64,000 nt of DNA, taken from Deltaproteobacteria bacterium (lineage in GTDB: Bacteria; Myxococcota_A; Polyangia; GCA-2747355; JADLHG01). The translations under genes and the position numbers were made by a program. Position 1 is the stretch's first letter, and each line of letters begins with the position of its first letter. The notes beneath the pieces are model-generated. The model did not search any database. It saw nothing but the letters and a program-made list of their open reading frames with translations, and was not told the DNA's origin. Location: positions 310,001 to 374,000 of the forward strand of contig JADLHG010000042.1 in the NCBI GenBank assembly GCA_020848905.1, in the 5' to 3' direction. Shown here one piece after another: positions 19,201 through 26,120 of this stretch.

Positions 19201-21446
19201 CCCACCCGTCGATAGAGCCGCACCTTCAGCTCGGCGTCCTCGGATCGGTCGGCGGCAACCGTGAGAGCCTCCGCGAGCTCCCCGTACTGTCCCCTCTCCC
19301 CGAGGAATTCCTCCAGCTCCTCCCAGCGCCGCTCGCGCACGAGGAGCTCCCGCAGCGACGCGAGCGCCGGCCCGTGGCTCGGCCGCAGCGCGAGCAGCGC
19401 CTTCCAGGTCGCCATCGCGTTTCCCGGCGCCTCCAGGTGATGCGCGTAGAGGTCCCCGAGTCGCTCGAGGAGGAGCACGGCCTGCCCTTCGTTCGCGCCC
19501 GCCGACTCGAGCTGCCGATGGAGCACCTCGGCGTACGCCGGCCAGCGCTCTTCCCGACGGTAGAGCTCGCCGAGCGCGCGGAGGGCCTCCTCGTCGCTCG
19601 CGTCGTCCGCGAGCACCTCGTTCCAGACCTGGATCGCCTCTCCCACGTCGCCGATCCGCTCGGCCGCGAGGTGGGCCATCTCCCGCTGCAGCGCCCGGCG
19701 CCCCGTCGGATCGCGATGGGCCGCCTCGGCGCGCAAGAGATCGAGGAGCTGCCGCCAGCTGCGACGCTTCTCGTAGATCTGCCGGAGCTGCCCCGAGGCC
19801 CGCTCCTCCGTCGGGTCGAGGCTCAGGATCTCCTGCAGCGGAACCGTCGCTTGCCCCTGGTTGCCGAGCCGTTCGACCCAGATCGCGGCGATCCGGTGCA
19901 GAAGCTCGATGCGCCGGGCCACGTCCCACTCGAGCTCCTTGCGTCGCTGCAGGAGCGCGATGAGGTCGTTCCAGCGCCCCATCGTCTCGTACTTCTCGGC
20001 CAGTGCCGCGAGCGCCTCCGCGTGATCGGGCTTCAGCGCCAGGATCGCGTGATAGGTGTTGATCACCATCACGTCCAGCTTCAGGTGGTCGCGATAGATC
20101 TCGACCACCTCGAAGAGCAGCCGGATCTTCTCCTCGGTCTGTCCCTCCCCGAGGGCGTCGATCTCGTCCTTCAGCAGCTCGCGCAGCGCGTTCCACTTCG
20201 GCGGAGAGGTCCGACGATAGAGCCGTCGGAGCGCCTTCGACGCGTCGGAGCTCCGCGGGTCGGCCCGCTGAAGTCCCTTCCAGAGGTCGATCGCCTTCTC
20301 GAGGTTGCCCCCCTCTTGCTCCGCCACCTCGGCCATCTGCCGCACGATCTCCGTCCGCCGCGCGACGTCGGTGACCGCCCGCTGCGCCGCATCCAGGAGC
20401 GCGAGCACCTTCGCGGGCTCTCCCTTGTGTCGATACCACTCGCGGTAGAACTCGAGCATCACGGGCTGCGCCGGATCCAGCTTGCGCACCCTGCGGAAGT
20501 ACTCCTCGGCCTTGTCGAGCTCCCCCAGCTTTCGTCCGTAGATCTGGCCGATCTGCAGCAGGGTCCCCGCTTCGGTCTCGCCCCGAGGCTGAGCGCGCAG
20601 GGCGTCCTCGTAGACCCTCACGAGCTGAGGCCAGGCCTCCTGCGCCGTCAAGACACCCACGAGGTGCCGCAGCGCGCGCGGGTTGGCGGGGTCGAGCGCC
20701 AGCGCCCGCCGGAAGTAGTCCGCCGCGCTGTCCGCCTGCCGCAGCTCGCTGCCCCACAGCTCGCCCGCCGCCAGAAAGGCCGAGACGCGCTCCTCCCGAC
20801 TCACCGCGACGGAAGCCCGCTGCTCCAGGAGCTCAGCGACCTCCTTGAACCGCCCCGCCTGCCGCAGCCAGCGCTCCAGATGGGCGCTCGCCTTCCGGCT
20901 GCGCGGGTCGACCTCCAGGGCTCGCCGCAGGTACTCCTCCACGCGAGGCGAATCAGGGAGCCGGCACCACAGGACCTCCGCCGCCGCCACGAAGAGCGAG
21001 GTAGCCAGCTGGCGGTCCGTGGCGTCCTGCGCCTCCTCGACGTACTTGGCCGCGATCTTCTCCCAGTTCTCCCGGACGAGCCGGATGTGGGCCAGGTCCT
21101 CCTGCGCCTTCGCGTCCTCCGGCTGGAGCGCGAGGACCTGCTCGAAGGTGCGAATGGCGCCCTCCTCGTCGAGCAGCTCGTCCTTGAGGACGCGCCCCTT
21201 CTGCCGCAGGAGCTCCACGCGGCGGCCGGGGTCGCTGCAGATACGGAGCTCCAGCTCCACCAGGCCGAGCACGACCGCCCACTCGCCGAGGGCGCGATGG
21301 TGCTCGCGGCTCGCGTCGAGCTGGGCCGGAACCTCCGTCGAGCTCACCGCAGGCTGCTCGAGTAGCGACGCGAGTGAGCCCAGCACTTCGCGGTCCTGAG
21401 GATGGTCCCGCAACGTCTCGAGCATCCGCTGGATATCGGCGTTCAT
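10260..21446 (-). CDS. Giant TPR-repeat protein (3,728 residues)
   Basis: A single uninterrupted reading frame of 11.2 kb. From about residue 60 to the end it is built of tandem helical modules of roughly 105-115 residues, about 30-35 of them. Each module has a consensus like 'LYEEQLGD..AAI..Y...L.LDP....AL..LERLY...GRW.EL...L.R'. Each module reads as two or three TPR helix pairs. No enzyme domain, signal peptide or membrane helix is apparent, so a cytoplasmic protein-binding scaffold is likely. The repeats differ at DNA level, so this is an old expansion rather than recent duplication. Start: ATG with a GAGGTGAG ribosome site. A PEGA-domain protein follows downstream on the same strand. Function unknown. 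Confidence 0.93.
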   Translation of the reverse strand: MNADIQRMLETLRDHPQDREVLGSLASLLEQPAVSSTEVPAQLDASREHHRALGEWAVVLGLVELELRICSDPGRRVELLRQKGRVLKDELLDEEGAIRTFEQVLALQPEDAKAQEDLAHIRLVRENWEKIAAKYVEEAQDATDRQLATSLFVAAAEVLWCRLPDSPRVEEYLRRALEVDPRSRKASAHLERWLRQAGRFKEVAELLEQRASVAVSREERVSAFLAAGELWGSELRQADSAADYFRRALALDPANPRALRHLVGVLTAQEAWPQLVRVYEDALRAQPRGETEAGTLLQIGQIYGRKLGELDKAEEYFRRVRKLDPAQPVMLEFYREWYRHKGEPAKVLALLDAAQRAVTDVARRTEIVRQMAEVAEQEGGNLEKAIDLWKGLQRADPRSSDASKALRRLYRRTSPPKWNALRELLKDEIDALGEGQTEEKIRLLFEVVEIYRDHLKLDVMVINTYHAILALKPDHAEALAALAEKYETMGRWNDLIALLQRRKELEWDVARRIELLHRIAAIWVERLGNQGQATVPLQEILSLDPTEERASGQLRQIYEKRRSWRQLLDLLRAEAAHRDPTGRRALQREMAHLAAERIGDVGEAIQVWNEVLADDASDEEALRALGELYRREERWPAYAEVLHRQLESAGANEGQAVLLLERLGDLYAHHLEAPGNAMATWKALLALRPSHGPALASLRELLVRERRWEELEEFLGERGQYGELAEALTVAADRSEDAELKVRLYRRVGQLCQVQLKSAERAIKAYERVLAVDPEHVEVCEILVPLYQAGAKWGRLLSTYETLLQHAAEESEQLRLLGEIRQLCERQLGSKQLAFHAAARAFALTPDDAAAKAELERLAVDSDAWEELLDVYQRQLDGAREAPQQRVWLRQLAELAGNRLRRPELAEQFYRRLLAASPEDRGCLAALEQIYSSTQRWVELVEVCERQAAAETAVRTRVDLLFKVAYLQEERLGDPLAAIRTYQAIAAVDPANLRALKALERLHQVRGSWPELVEVLGRELEHATGKDAKVDLHYRMGEILANSLGDRAKAIQAYAEALALDPVHRGTVVALEAQLGAPGDHQVIVARLLRPFYDRTEEWPKLVRVVQTLLEGERDPAERLNLLKRLQSLYTRRLDQPEGAFEMGLEILVLDPADTENRRELAALADRLGRHEAHALALAEVLATLDAQRSALELPLRWELAQVFDDKLGKPERAEPELRRILVLHPIDAAASTQLERILRDGARWGEVRDLLHQRLEVAEALAARREILIQLCALNEDALGDTDAAIGTYEALLRLSPDHAPALRALQRLYREAGRWSELDELLGRETELASDPQVIDELRFRRAEVRVTKLGNAAGAVELLEAVLARDPEHDGTLALLEGLLGEPGLEERVARALERAFEHRKEWEKLVAVLLLRRGLSADRHEVLELLARAAALQEDQLGNHEAAFATLQQAVLLEPTRPEFRQGVDRLATQLGRFEEAAETWRKSVELVPVEDLTLRGELLASLGYLEEERLGQPDRARATFERLLALDPDHLPTAQPAAAALVRLYERSAQWVRLVEVLGMQLRWAEDAATRCELLQRMAQVQEEMQRDPDRAIETYRQLLDEDPANERALDALERLYTAAHRYRDLIEILRRRVERASPEARRGLWVRIAELWEHQLGDRDEATAAYLTILDAFPTDVPSLSALARLYRVAQGWLDLLEMIERLIPLVPEEERLALHLQAAALQHRELANPGAAIDRYRKILELAPDNEPARLALEELLEEPACGATVAEILADLYARRQRVADLIRIRELQAQRAEHGERVRMLRSVAAIYEEQLEDLPRAFEAYQRALRASVSEGELPAAVREVRRLGSQLERWSELVEVVEGILPEVLDAELQRELRLEVAALARDRLGDSARARQHFLQVLESEPGHAGALTSLEELYQAQGQWEALYEVLQRKLELEAGSEARIELLLRAAVLCRDALSRPSAAIAEYERVLELEPNHSGALEALDPLYAGEGRWQDLAALLERRIPRATDPERQVALTLRLAKLRAEELADPAQALRAYRDVLRLDPDRGPAVAAVEAYLEDAELRAEAARVLEPLYAARQQWPSLIRIYEIRLAAAEDAEARLALATRVAQLYEEQLEDLDGAFVWYGKVFLDRPEDHSLRDQLIRLAGILDRWRELAEVFGRYLEQVEHPTDHSRTITLLVGMIFEERLQEWEPARDFYQRMWRHDRTDVEAFGQLERLLTRFDRWHELLELYREAADDALDPGLRRELILKVARVWEEALENLPEAIEAYRSVLEQDEQDPEPLAALDRLYTQTGRFEDLCALLQRQLEFERDPVILVERKYRLGTIHEQKLRDLPTAIDFYEEVLARNRDHLPAIAALERLVLDRDQRFRIAQILEPVYRAQDEWAKLVVIYDAQLEFIDDRDRRVELLKEIARLHEERGGFVELAFRALARAFEEQFGDEGLLAGLERLAARLGNWGELVALLDRGAAGDHDAELRAQIHARSAELREAYLGDKVQAVEAWRRVLAVREEDTRALDELVRLLDELERYDELVEILARKADVTVDGAAQRAVFARQAEVFEQKLSSPERAIEAWQKALAIEEDWPALEALDRLHTVTGNWARLVEICRRKLELGGRPEEERGLLLRMAETYETRLAQPAEAISSYATLVQRDPADRGALEALDRLYTQERQWVELLEILDLKTGLAGPSAEASGLTFRAGAVLWHELGDPGAAIDRFATVVAADPHHEAARDALEQLLQDEGHRGRVADVLETLYVRTGEMERLAAVLEARLRGTEEVGARLSLLRRLAELRELQLEDPRGAFGAYLRAFAEEPGDDRVRAEVARLAGSLGCHDERAAAYEERLTGVFDSVLGRTLHLEAAALAEERLGDLDAAERHYRAALECGGDELVPLRALDALLTRRERWAPLAEVLERLAPQVGGATEQAELLARLGRLRLEQLHEVPGAFAALRDALGRDPAHSQAAEVMERLLSHDAHRVAVLDVLEPIFEQARRFEKLVELLEVRLTTLAASEDRVGLLERIGWICEQELGQPARAMEALGRALACDPGNLHLLDELEALAVQLGQFAGLVELGRQLLAQGLEAEAARELGLRMASLCLDKVSDLAGAAEMFRDVLEVSPAHPTALGALERIYRATGETARLAEVLWQRSEAEYDVAPKRGLLAEVARLREAALDDPAGAIVAWRAILDLDEGDADAQEALARLYEQSKQWELFLEALERQIRYADQPARQVELRHRAAEAALTHFGDADRAVDFYRDVLDLDPDEPVALAALRRIYSEREDWSSVEEILLRQLEQRQGEAAQALRVELADLAERQGNLEGAAEQLQHVLRADPTSGVAWDRLEEVLRRAEKWRDAVELLRRRAEQLSLMDNEEAATQCLLAAARLYTQQLEDPEAAAGILESLLRQNPQHVGALSELARIYEAGQQWPRCLEILEQARALGPQAREAAELEHRLGRVRKELGEPAERVQAHYERALELDPENADAARDLEALARQRGDWARVASLLERRAEKEGAAGQLELFRELGRLYAERLGRPDAAAKALSRARELRPDDAEILAALAEAHIAANRLDEAAPLLQALIDKAGSRRNRSVARYHHFLGVIAERGGDLAGARTAYEQANRVDSTFAPTLVALGTLYMAHEEWEAARRIYRTMLLQNSDEGAGVSRSEVFYRLGRVHAALGETSKALGMYERGLEAEPGRADLQAAIAELKGR

Positions 21447-21610
21447 CGTGCTATCTCACCTCGGCGAGAGCCCTGGTGCGTGAGCGACGTACGCACCTCT
21501 GAGACGCCCCTGCCGCGCTAGGAGGAAAGGTTTCGTGCTTCAACGACGGTCCGCCGGAGTCGAGCCTCGGGGGCCCCTCGGGTTTCGTTCGGATGCGCTC
21601 CAGCGCGGGG

Positions 21611-21640
21611 ATGGTAGCAGCACAACCCACATCCCTTCAA
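21611..21640 (-). promoter_or_regulatory. Candidate sigma70-type promoter of the giant TPR gene
   Basis: On the minus strand TTGAAG (21640-21635) is followed after 18 nt by TACCAT (21616-21611). Transcription would start near 21604 and give a leader of about 158 nt, which contains a 7-bp inverted repeat with a 9-nt loop (21475-21497). The match is moderate and unverified. Confidence 0.3.
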
Positions 21641-21674
21641 CCCCCGCGACGCGCGCCGCCGTCGCGTTAACCCA

Positions 21675-21703
21675 TTGACACGGCAAAGAGATCCGACCAG
21701 CCT
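21675..21703 (+). promoter_or_regulatory. Possible promoter of the ABC exporter pair
   Basis: A perfect TTGACA (21675-21680) is followed 17 nt later by a poor -10 (CAGCCT). Transcription would begin only a few bases before the ATG at 21715, which would fit a near-leaderless mRNA and the absence of a ribosome site. Confidence 0.2.
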
Positions 21704-21714
21704 TGGCCCGCTCG

Positions 21715-23544
21715 ATGTCCCGCCCGACCGCGTCGCACGAGCCTGTGGACAGGCTCCCCTCCCCGCTCCGCTTCCTGGCCCGCTATCGGGGCTGGATCGC
21801 CGTCGGTGTGCTCTGCCTGGTGGTGACGAACCTCCTCGCGCAATCCATCCCCTGGATCGTCAAGCGCACGATCGAAGCCCTCGGACAGGACGCCTCCGCC
21901 GGACGCATCGGCCGCCTGGCGCTGCTCATCGTGGCGTGTGCCACGGGGCAGGCGCTGATCCGGGTCCTCTCCCGGGTCTTCATCTTCAACGCCGGCCGCG
22001 AGGCCGAGTACGAGATCCGGTCCTCGCTCTTCGCACGCCTCGTTCGCCTCGACGCCGCCTTCTACCGGCGCTACCCGACGGGCGAGCTGATGTCGCGCCT
22101 CACGAACGACCTCTCCGCCGTGCGCGCCATGTTCGGACCGGGGATCCTGCACGCCGCGAACACGGTCTTCGCCTACGCCGTGGCCCTGCCTCTCATGCTG
22201 CGGATCGACGCGCGGCTCACCCTGCTCGCGCTGCTCCCCTACCCCTTTCTGATGCTCGGGGCCCGCACCTTCGCCCGCGGCATCTACGCCCGCAGCAGCC
22301 GACTCCAGGCAGCGATGGGGCGCATGACCTCCGACGTGCAGGAAGACCTCGCCGGCATCCGCGAGCTGAAGAGCTACCAGCTCGAGCGGCTGCGCGCCGA
22401 CCGCTTCGCCGAGGGGTCCCGGGAGTACCGCGACCAGGCCGTGGGACTGGCCGCCTGGCGCAGCGCCATGCTCCCCGTCGTCGGCGTCGGCGCCAGTCTC
22501 AGCCTGGTGCTGGTCCTCTGGATGGGTGGCCGCCGGGTGATGCAGGGGAGCCTGACGCTGGGAGACCTCGTGGCGCTGAACCTCTACGTCGCGAGCCTCG
22601 CCTGGCCGACCCTGGCCATCGGCTGGATGGTCTCCATCTGGCAGCGCGGCGCCGCGTCGTGGCAGCGGCTGGCCGAGCTCTTCGGCGCGCGAAGCGCCCT
22701 TTCGGACGGTACGAACGACGCCCCGACAGATGGCGCTACCGACCCCGCCCTCGCAACCCCTCGCGCCATCGAACTGCGCGGGCTCTCCGTCACCCTCGGC
22801 GAACGGCCCGTGCTGCAAGATCTCCGCTTCGAGGTCCCCGCGGGCACGCTCTGCGCCGTCGTGGGCCGCGTCGGTTCGGGGAAGAGCACCCTCGCCGAGG
22901 CGCTGGCGCGCCTGCTGCCGGTGCCGACCGGAACGCTCTTCGTCGGGGGCCAGGACGTGAACGCGCTCCCCGTGGCCGCGCTGCGCCGGTCGATCGCCTA
23001 CGCCCCGCAGGATCCGTTCCTCTTTTCGCTATCGATCGCCGAGAACATCGCGCACGGCCTCGGAGGCGCCGTCGACGCCTCCACCCCCGAGGCGCGCGAC
23101 CGCATCCTCCTCGCCGCCCACGCGGCTGGCCTCGAAAACGACCTCGGCGCCTTCCCCGAGGGGATCGACACGGTCGTCGGCGAACGTGGGGTCACGCTCT
23201 CGGGTGGTCAACGCCAGCGCGTGGCCCTCGCCCGCGCGCTCGTCGCGCGCCGCCCGATCCTGATCCTCGACGACTCGCTCTCCGCCGTGGACGCGGAGAC
23301 CGAACGCCAGATCCTCGTCGGGCTACGTGACCTCCTCGCCGGCACGACGACCTTTCTCGTCTCGCATCGGCTCTCTGCGCTCCAGCACGCGGACCAGGTC
23401 GTGGTCCTGCAAGAGGGTCGCGTCGTCGAGCGTGGCACCCCTGCGGAGCTCCTCGCTCGCGGCGGCCACTACGCCCAGCTCTACGAACGCCAGCGCCTGG
23501 CGCACGAGGTGGGCCTGGACGAGCCGGCAGGAGGCGGCGCGTGA
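21715..23544 (+). CDS. ABC exporter subunit A (degenerate ATPase site)
   Basis: 609 residues. An ABC transmembrane domain with six predicted helices (about 25-310) is followed by an ATPase domain. The ATPase shows Walker A 'GRVGSGKST', an intact signature 'LSGGQRQRVALARAL' and Walker B 'ILILDDSLSAVD', where the catalytic Glu after Walker B is replaced by Asp. This is the pattern of the degenerate-site half of heterodimeric exporters such as BmrC/BmrD and MdlA/MdlB. The next gene overlaps it by 4 bp and encodes the partner. The ATG at 21715 is preferred over an in-frame TTG 12 bp upstream. Substrate unknown. Confidence 0.9.
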   Translation: MSRPTASHEPVDRLPSPLRFLARYRGWIAVGVLCLVVTNLLAQSIPWIVKRTIEALGQDASAGRIGRLALLIVACATGQALIRVLSRVFIFNAGREAEYEIRSSLFARLVRLDAAFYRRYPTGELMSRLTNDLSAVRAMFGPGILHAANTVFAYAVALPLMLRIDARLTLLALLPYPFLMLGARTFARGIYARSSRLQAAMGRMTSDVQEDLAGIRELKSYQLERLRADRFAEGSREYRDQAVGLAAWRSAMLPVVGVGASLSLVLVLWMGGRRVMQGSLTLGDLVALNLYVASLAWPTLAIGWMVSIWQRGAASWQRLAELFGARSALSDGTNDAPTDGATDPALATPRAIELRGLSVTLGERPVLQDLRFEVPAGTLCAVVGRVGSGKSTLAEALARLLPVPTGTLFVGGQDVNALPVAALRRSIAYAPQDPFLFSLSIAENIAHGLGGAVDASTPEARDRILLAAHAAGLENDLGAFPEGIDTVVGERGVTLSGGQRQRVALARALVARRPILILDDSLSAVDAETERQILVGLRDLLAGTTTFLVSHRLSALQHADQVVVLQEGRVVERGTPAELLARGGHYAQLYERQRLAHEVGLDEPAGGGA

Positions 23545-25364
23545 GCCAGCGTCCCGGCTCGGAGAGCATCGCTCGCGGCGAGGCGGCGGCTCGAAGCCCG
23601 GCCGGCTTCGATGGGCGCCTGGTGCGTCGCATCTGGCGTTACCTCAAGCCGCATCGCAAGCACCTCCTGCTCGCGCTCCTGCTGCTCCCCGTCTCCTCGG
23701 CCCTGCAGCTCCTCCCCCCCTACCTGCTGAAGCTCGCCATCGACCGGGCCATCGTCCCTCGGCACTTCGAGGTGCTGCCCGGCCTGGCGATCGGCCTGGT
23801 GCTCGTCTACGTGCTCGACCACCTCGTCGGCTTCGCCCACGCGGTGGTCCTGCAGCTCGCGGGGCAACGCGCCATGCACGACCTGCGCGTCGTAGTGCAC
23901 GGCCACCTCGTGCGCCTGAGGTGCGCCTATTTCGACCGCACCCCCGCCGGACGCCTCATCACCCGCGTCACCAACGACGTGGAGAGCATCGCCGAGGCCT
24001 TCAACGCGGGTCTCGTCTCGCTGGTGGGCGACCTCGTGACCCTCGCGGCGATCGTGGCGGTGATGCTCTGGCTCGACGCCCGCCTCGCGGCGTTGACCTT
24101 CATGGTGCTGCCGGTCCTCCTGGCCGTGGTGCTGCTCTTCCAGCGGGCCCTGCGGCGCGCCTATCGCCTCATTCGCCAACGCCTGGCTCACATCAACGCC
24201 ACGCTGCAGGAGCACATCTCGGGGATGAAGGTGATCCAGATCTTCGGCCGCGAAAGGGAGGCCGAGCTCGCCTTCGACGAGGCCAACCGGTCCTTCCGCG
24301 ACGTCTACCGCGGGGCGATTCGCTACGACGCCGCGCTCTACGCGCTCGTCGAACTCCTCGGCACGCTCACCGTGGCCTCCCTCCTCTGGTTCGGCGGACT
24401 CGGACGCTCCGGCGGGATGGTCTCCTTTGGCCTGCTCGTGGCCTTCATCGACTACGCCCAGCGCTTCTTCGTCCCCATTCGCGACCTCTCGGCCAAATAC
24501 GCCGTGATGCAGCAGGCGATGGCGGCCGCGGAGCGGGTCTTCGAGCTGCTCGACACCGACGAGCCGGACCTTCACGCGACCCCCGAGAGTGGGACGCCCC
24601 CGCGACCGGATCCGACCGCTCCCGCAGTGGAGCTCGACCGCGTGAGCTTCGCTTACGACCCGGGCAGGCCCGTCCTGCAGGAGCTCACCTTTCGCCTGGC
24701 CCGGGGGGAGACGGTCGCGCTCGTCGGCCCCACCGGCGCCGGAAAGAGCTCCCTCGCGCGGCTGCTGACGCGGCTCTATCCGCACGACCTGGGCCAGATC
24801 CGCCTCTCCGGGGTCGACCTCCGCGCGTTTCCGCTCGAAGAGCTCCGACGGCGGGTGGTGGTGCTGAGCCAGGAGGTCTTCGTCTTCGCCGGCACCGTGC
24901 GCTCCAACATCGTCCTCGACGACCCCGGCGTGACCGAGGCCCGCGTGGTGCAGGCCGCGGAGCGCGTGGGACTCCTCGCGCGCCTACCTCTCGACCGGGA
25001 GGTGCTCGAGCGCGGCGCCAACCTGAGCGCCGGCGAGCGTCAGCTGGTGGTCTTCGCTCGCGCGCTGGCCCGAGACCCCGAGCTGCTGATCCTGGACGAG
25101 GCCACCGCGAGCGTGGACCCCGAATCGGAGCGGCTGATCGAGGCGGGGATCGCCGAGCTGATGCGGAACCGCAGCTCCATCGTCATCGCGCATCGCCTCT
25201 CCACCATCGAGCGCGTGGACCGCGTGCTGGTCCTCAAGGAGGGGCGCCTCGTCGAGGAGGGGACGCACGCCGAGCTCCTCGCGCGCGGCGGTCTCTACGC
25301 CAACCTGCACCGACTGCAGTACGTCGAGACGATCGCGTCCCCGGACGCCACGACCACTTCCTAG
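23541..25364 (+). CDS. ABC exporter subunit B (catalytic Walker B)
   Basis: 607 residues, with six membrane helices followed by an ATPase domain. Walker A is 'GPTGAGKSS' and Walker B 'LLILDEATASVD' has the catalytic Glu, but the signature is 'LSAGERQLVVFARAL' rather than LSGGQ. It is complementary to subunit A: together they would form one full and one degenerate ATP site, as in MdlB/BmrD-type heterodimers. It starts by a GTG overlapping the end of subunit A, so the two are translationally coupled. Its stop codon interlocks with that of the convergent rlmB gene. Confidence 0.92.
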   Translation: MSQRPGSESIARGEAAARSPAGFDGRLVRRIWRYLKPHRKHLLLALLLLPVSSALQLLPPYLLKLAIDRAIVPRHFEVLPGLAIGLVLVYVLDHLVGFAHAVVLQLAGQRAMHDLRVVVHGHLVRLRCAYFDRTPAGRLITRVTNDVESIAEAFNAGLVSLVGDLVTLAAIVAVMLWLDARLAALTFMVLPVLLAVVLLFQRALRRAYRLIRQRLAHINATLQEHISGMKVIQIFGREREAELAFDEANRSFRDVYRGAIRYDAALYALVELLGTLTVASLLWFGGLGRSGGMVSFGLLVAFIDYAQRFFVPIRDLSAKYAVMQQAMAAAERVFELLDTDEPDLHATPESGTPPRPDPTAPAVELDRVSFAYDPGRPVLQELTFRLARGETVALVGPTGAGKSSLARLLTRLYPHDLGQIRLSGVDLRAFPLEELRRRVVVLSQEVFVFAGTVRSNIVLDDPGVTEARVVQAAERVGLLARLPLDREVLERGANLSAGERQLVVFARALARDPELLILDEATASVDPESERLIEAGIAELMRNRSSIVIAHRLSTIERVDRVLVLKEGRLVEEGTHAELLARGGLYANLHRLQYVETIASPDATTTS

Positions 25365-26101
25365 CTCTCCGTCGCGCGCGCCGCCTGCCGGCGCTGCCGC
25401 GCCGCCTCGTAGAAGAGGGCCGTGGTCGCCGAGGCCACGTTGAGCGCGGCGATGCGCCCCAGGGCGGGGATGGTGAGCTTGAGGTCGCACGCCCGCTGCA
25501 CGAGCGGCCGAACGCCCTTGTGTTCGTTCCCGAGGACGATGGCCAGAGGGCCGGTCAGGTCCGTCGCCGCCGGCTCCGTCCCCCCTTGCTCCACCGCGGC
25601 GGCCACCCAGATCCCCGCCTCCTTGAGTTCCTCGACGGCCCGCACGAGGTTCGTCACGCGCGCGCAGGGGAGGTGCTCGGTCGCCCCCGAGGAAACGCGC
25701 ACCACGGTGGCGGTGATCGCGGCACAGCGGTCGCGGGTCAGGACCACGCCCGTCGCACCGAGCACCAGCGCAGACCGGAACATGGCGCCCAGGTTCTGCG
25801 GGTCGGTCACTCCGTCGACCACCAGCAAAAGAGGGGTCCCTTCGCGTCGCTCCAGCAGCCCGTAGAGGTCCAGGTACGGGAAATCCCCGGTCACGGCCGC
25901 CACACCCTGGTGGGTGTTGCCGCCCGCGAGGGCGTCCAGCGTCTCGCGCGTCGTGCGCTGGACCTTGATCCCGCGGGCCTGCGCCGCCGCCACGAGCGGG
26001 CCGACCTTGCTGTCGGGGGCCAGCAGGAGCTCCTGCACGGGCCGCTCGGTCCGACGGAGCAGCTCCTGTACCGGATGGATACCGAAGACGAGGCGCGACA
26101 T
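25361..26101 (-). CDS. rlmB: 23S rRNA (guanosine-2'-O-)-methyltransferase, SPOUT family
   Basis: 246 residues. An N-terminal substrate-binding domain ('VFGIHPVQELLRR') precedes a SpoU/TrmH knotted methyltransferase domain. The three motifs are visible: 'DPQNLGAMFRSA', 'IVLGNEHKGV' and 'IPALGRIAALNVASATTALF'. The last has Ala-Ala-Leu-Asn-Val where most members have Ser-Leu-Asn-Val. RlmB methylates G2251 of 23S rRNA in the peptidyl-transferase centre. TrmH-type tRNA methyltransferase is the alternative, but the N-terminal domain favours RlmB. The start at 26101 gives the standard N-terminus. Its stop shares the sequence CTAG with the stop of the opposite ABC gene. Confidence 0.9.
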   Translation of the reverse strand: MSRLVFGIHPVQELLRRTERPVQELLLAPDSKVGPLVAAAQARGIKVQRTTRETLDALAGGNTHQGVAAVTGDFPYLDLYGLLERREGTPLLLVVDGVTDPQNLGAMFRSALVLGATGVVLTRDRCAAITATVVRVSSGATEHLPCARVTNLVRAVEELKEAGIWVAAAVEQGGTEPAATDLTGPLAIVLGNEHKGVRPLVQRACDLKLTIPALGRIAALNVASATTALFYEAARQRRQAARATES

Positions 26102-26120
26102 CAGAACACCGACCGGTCCC

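Noticed and set aside
17925-21365. 1,146-codon open frame on the plus strand
   Set aside because: Antisense to the giant TPR gene; Leu/Arg/Glu/His/Pro-rich with no domain. Open frames opposite GC-rich coding DNA are expected.
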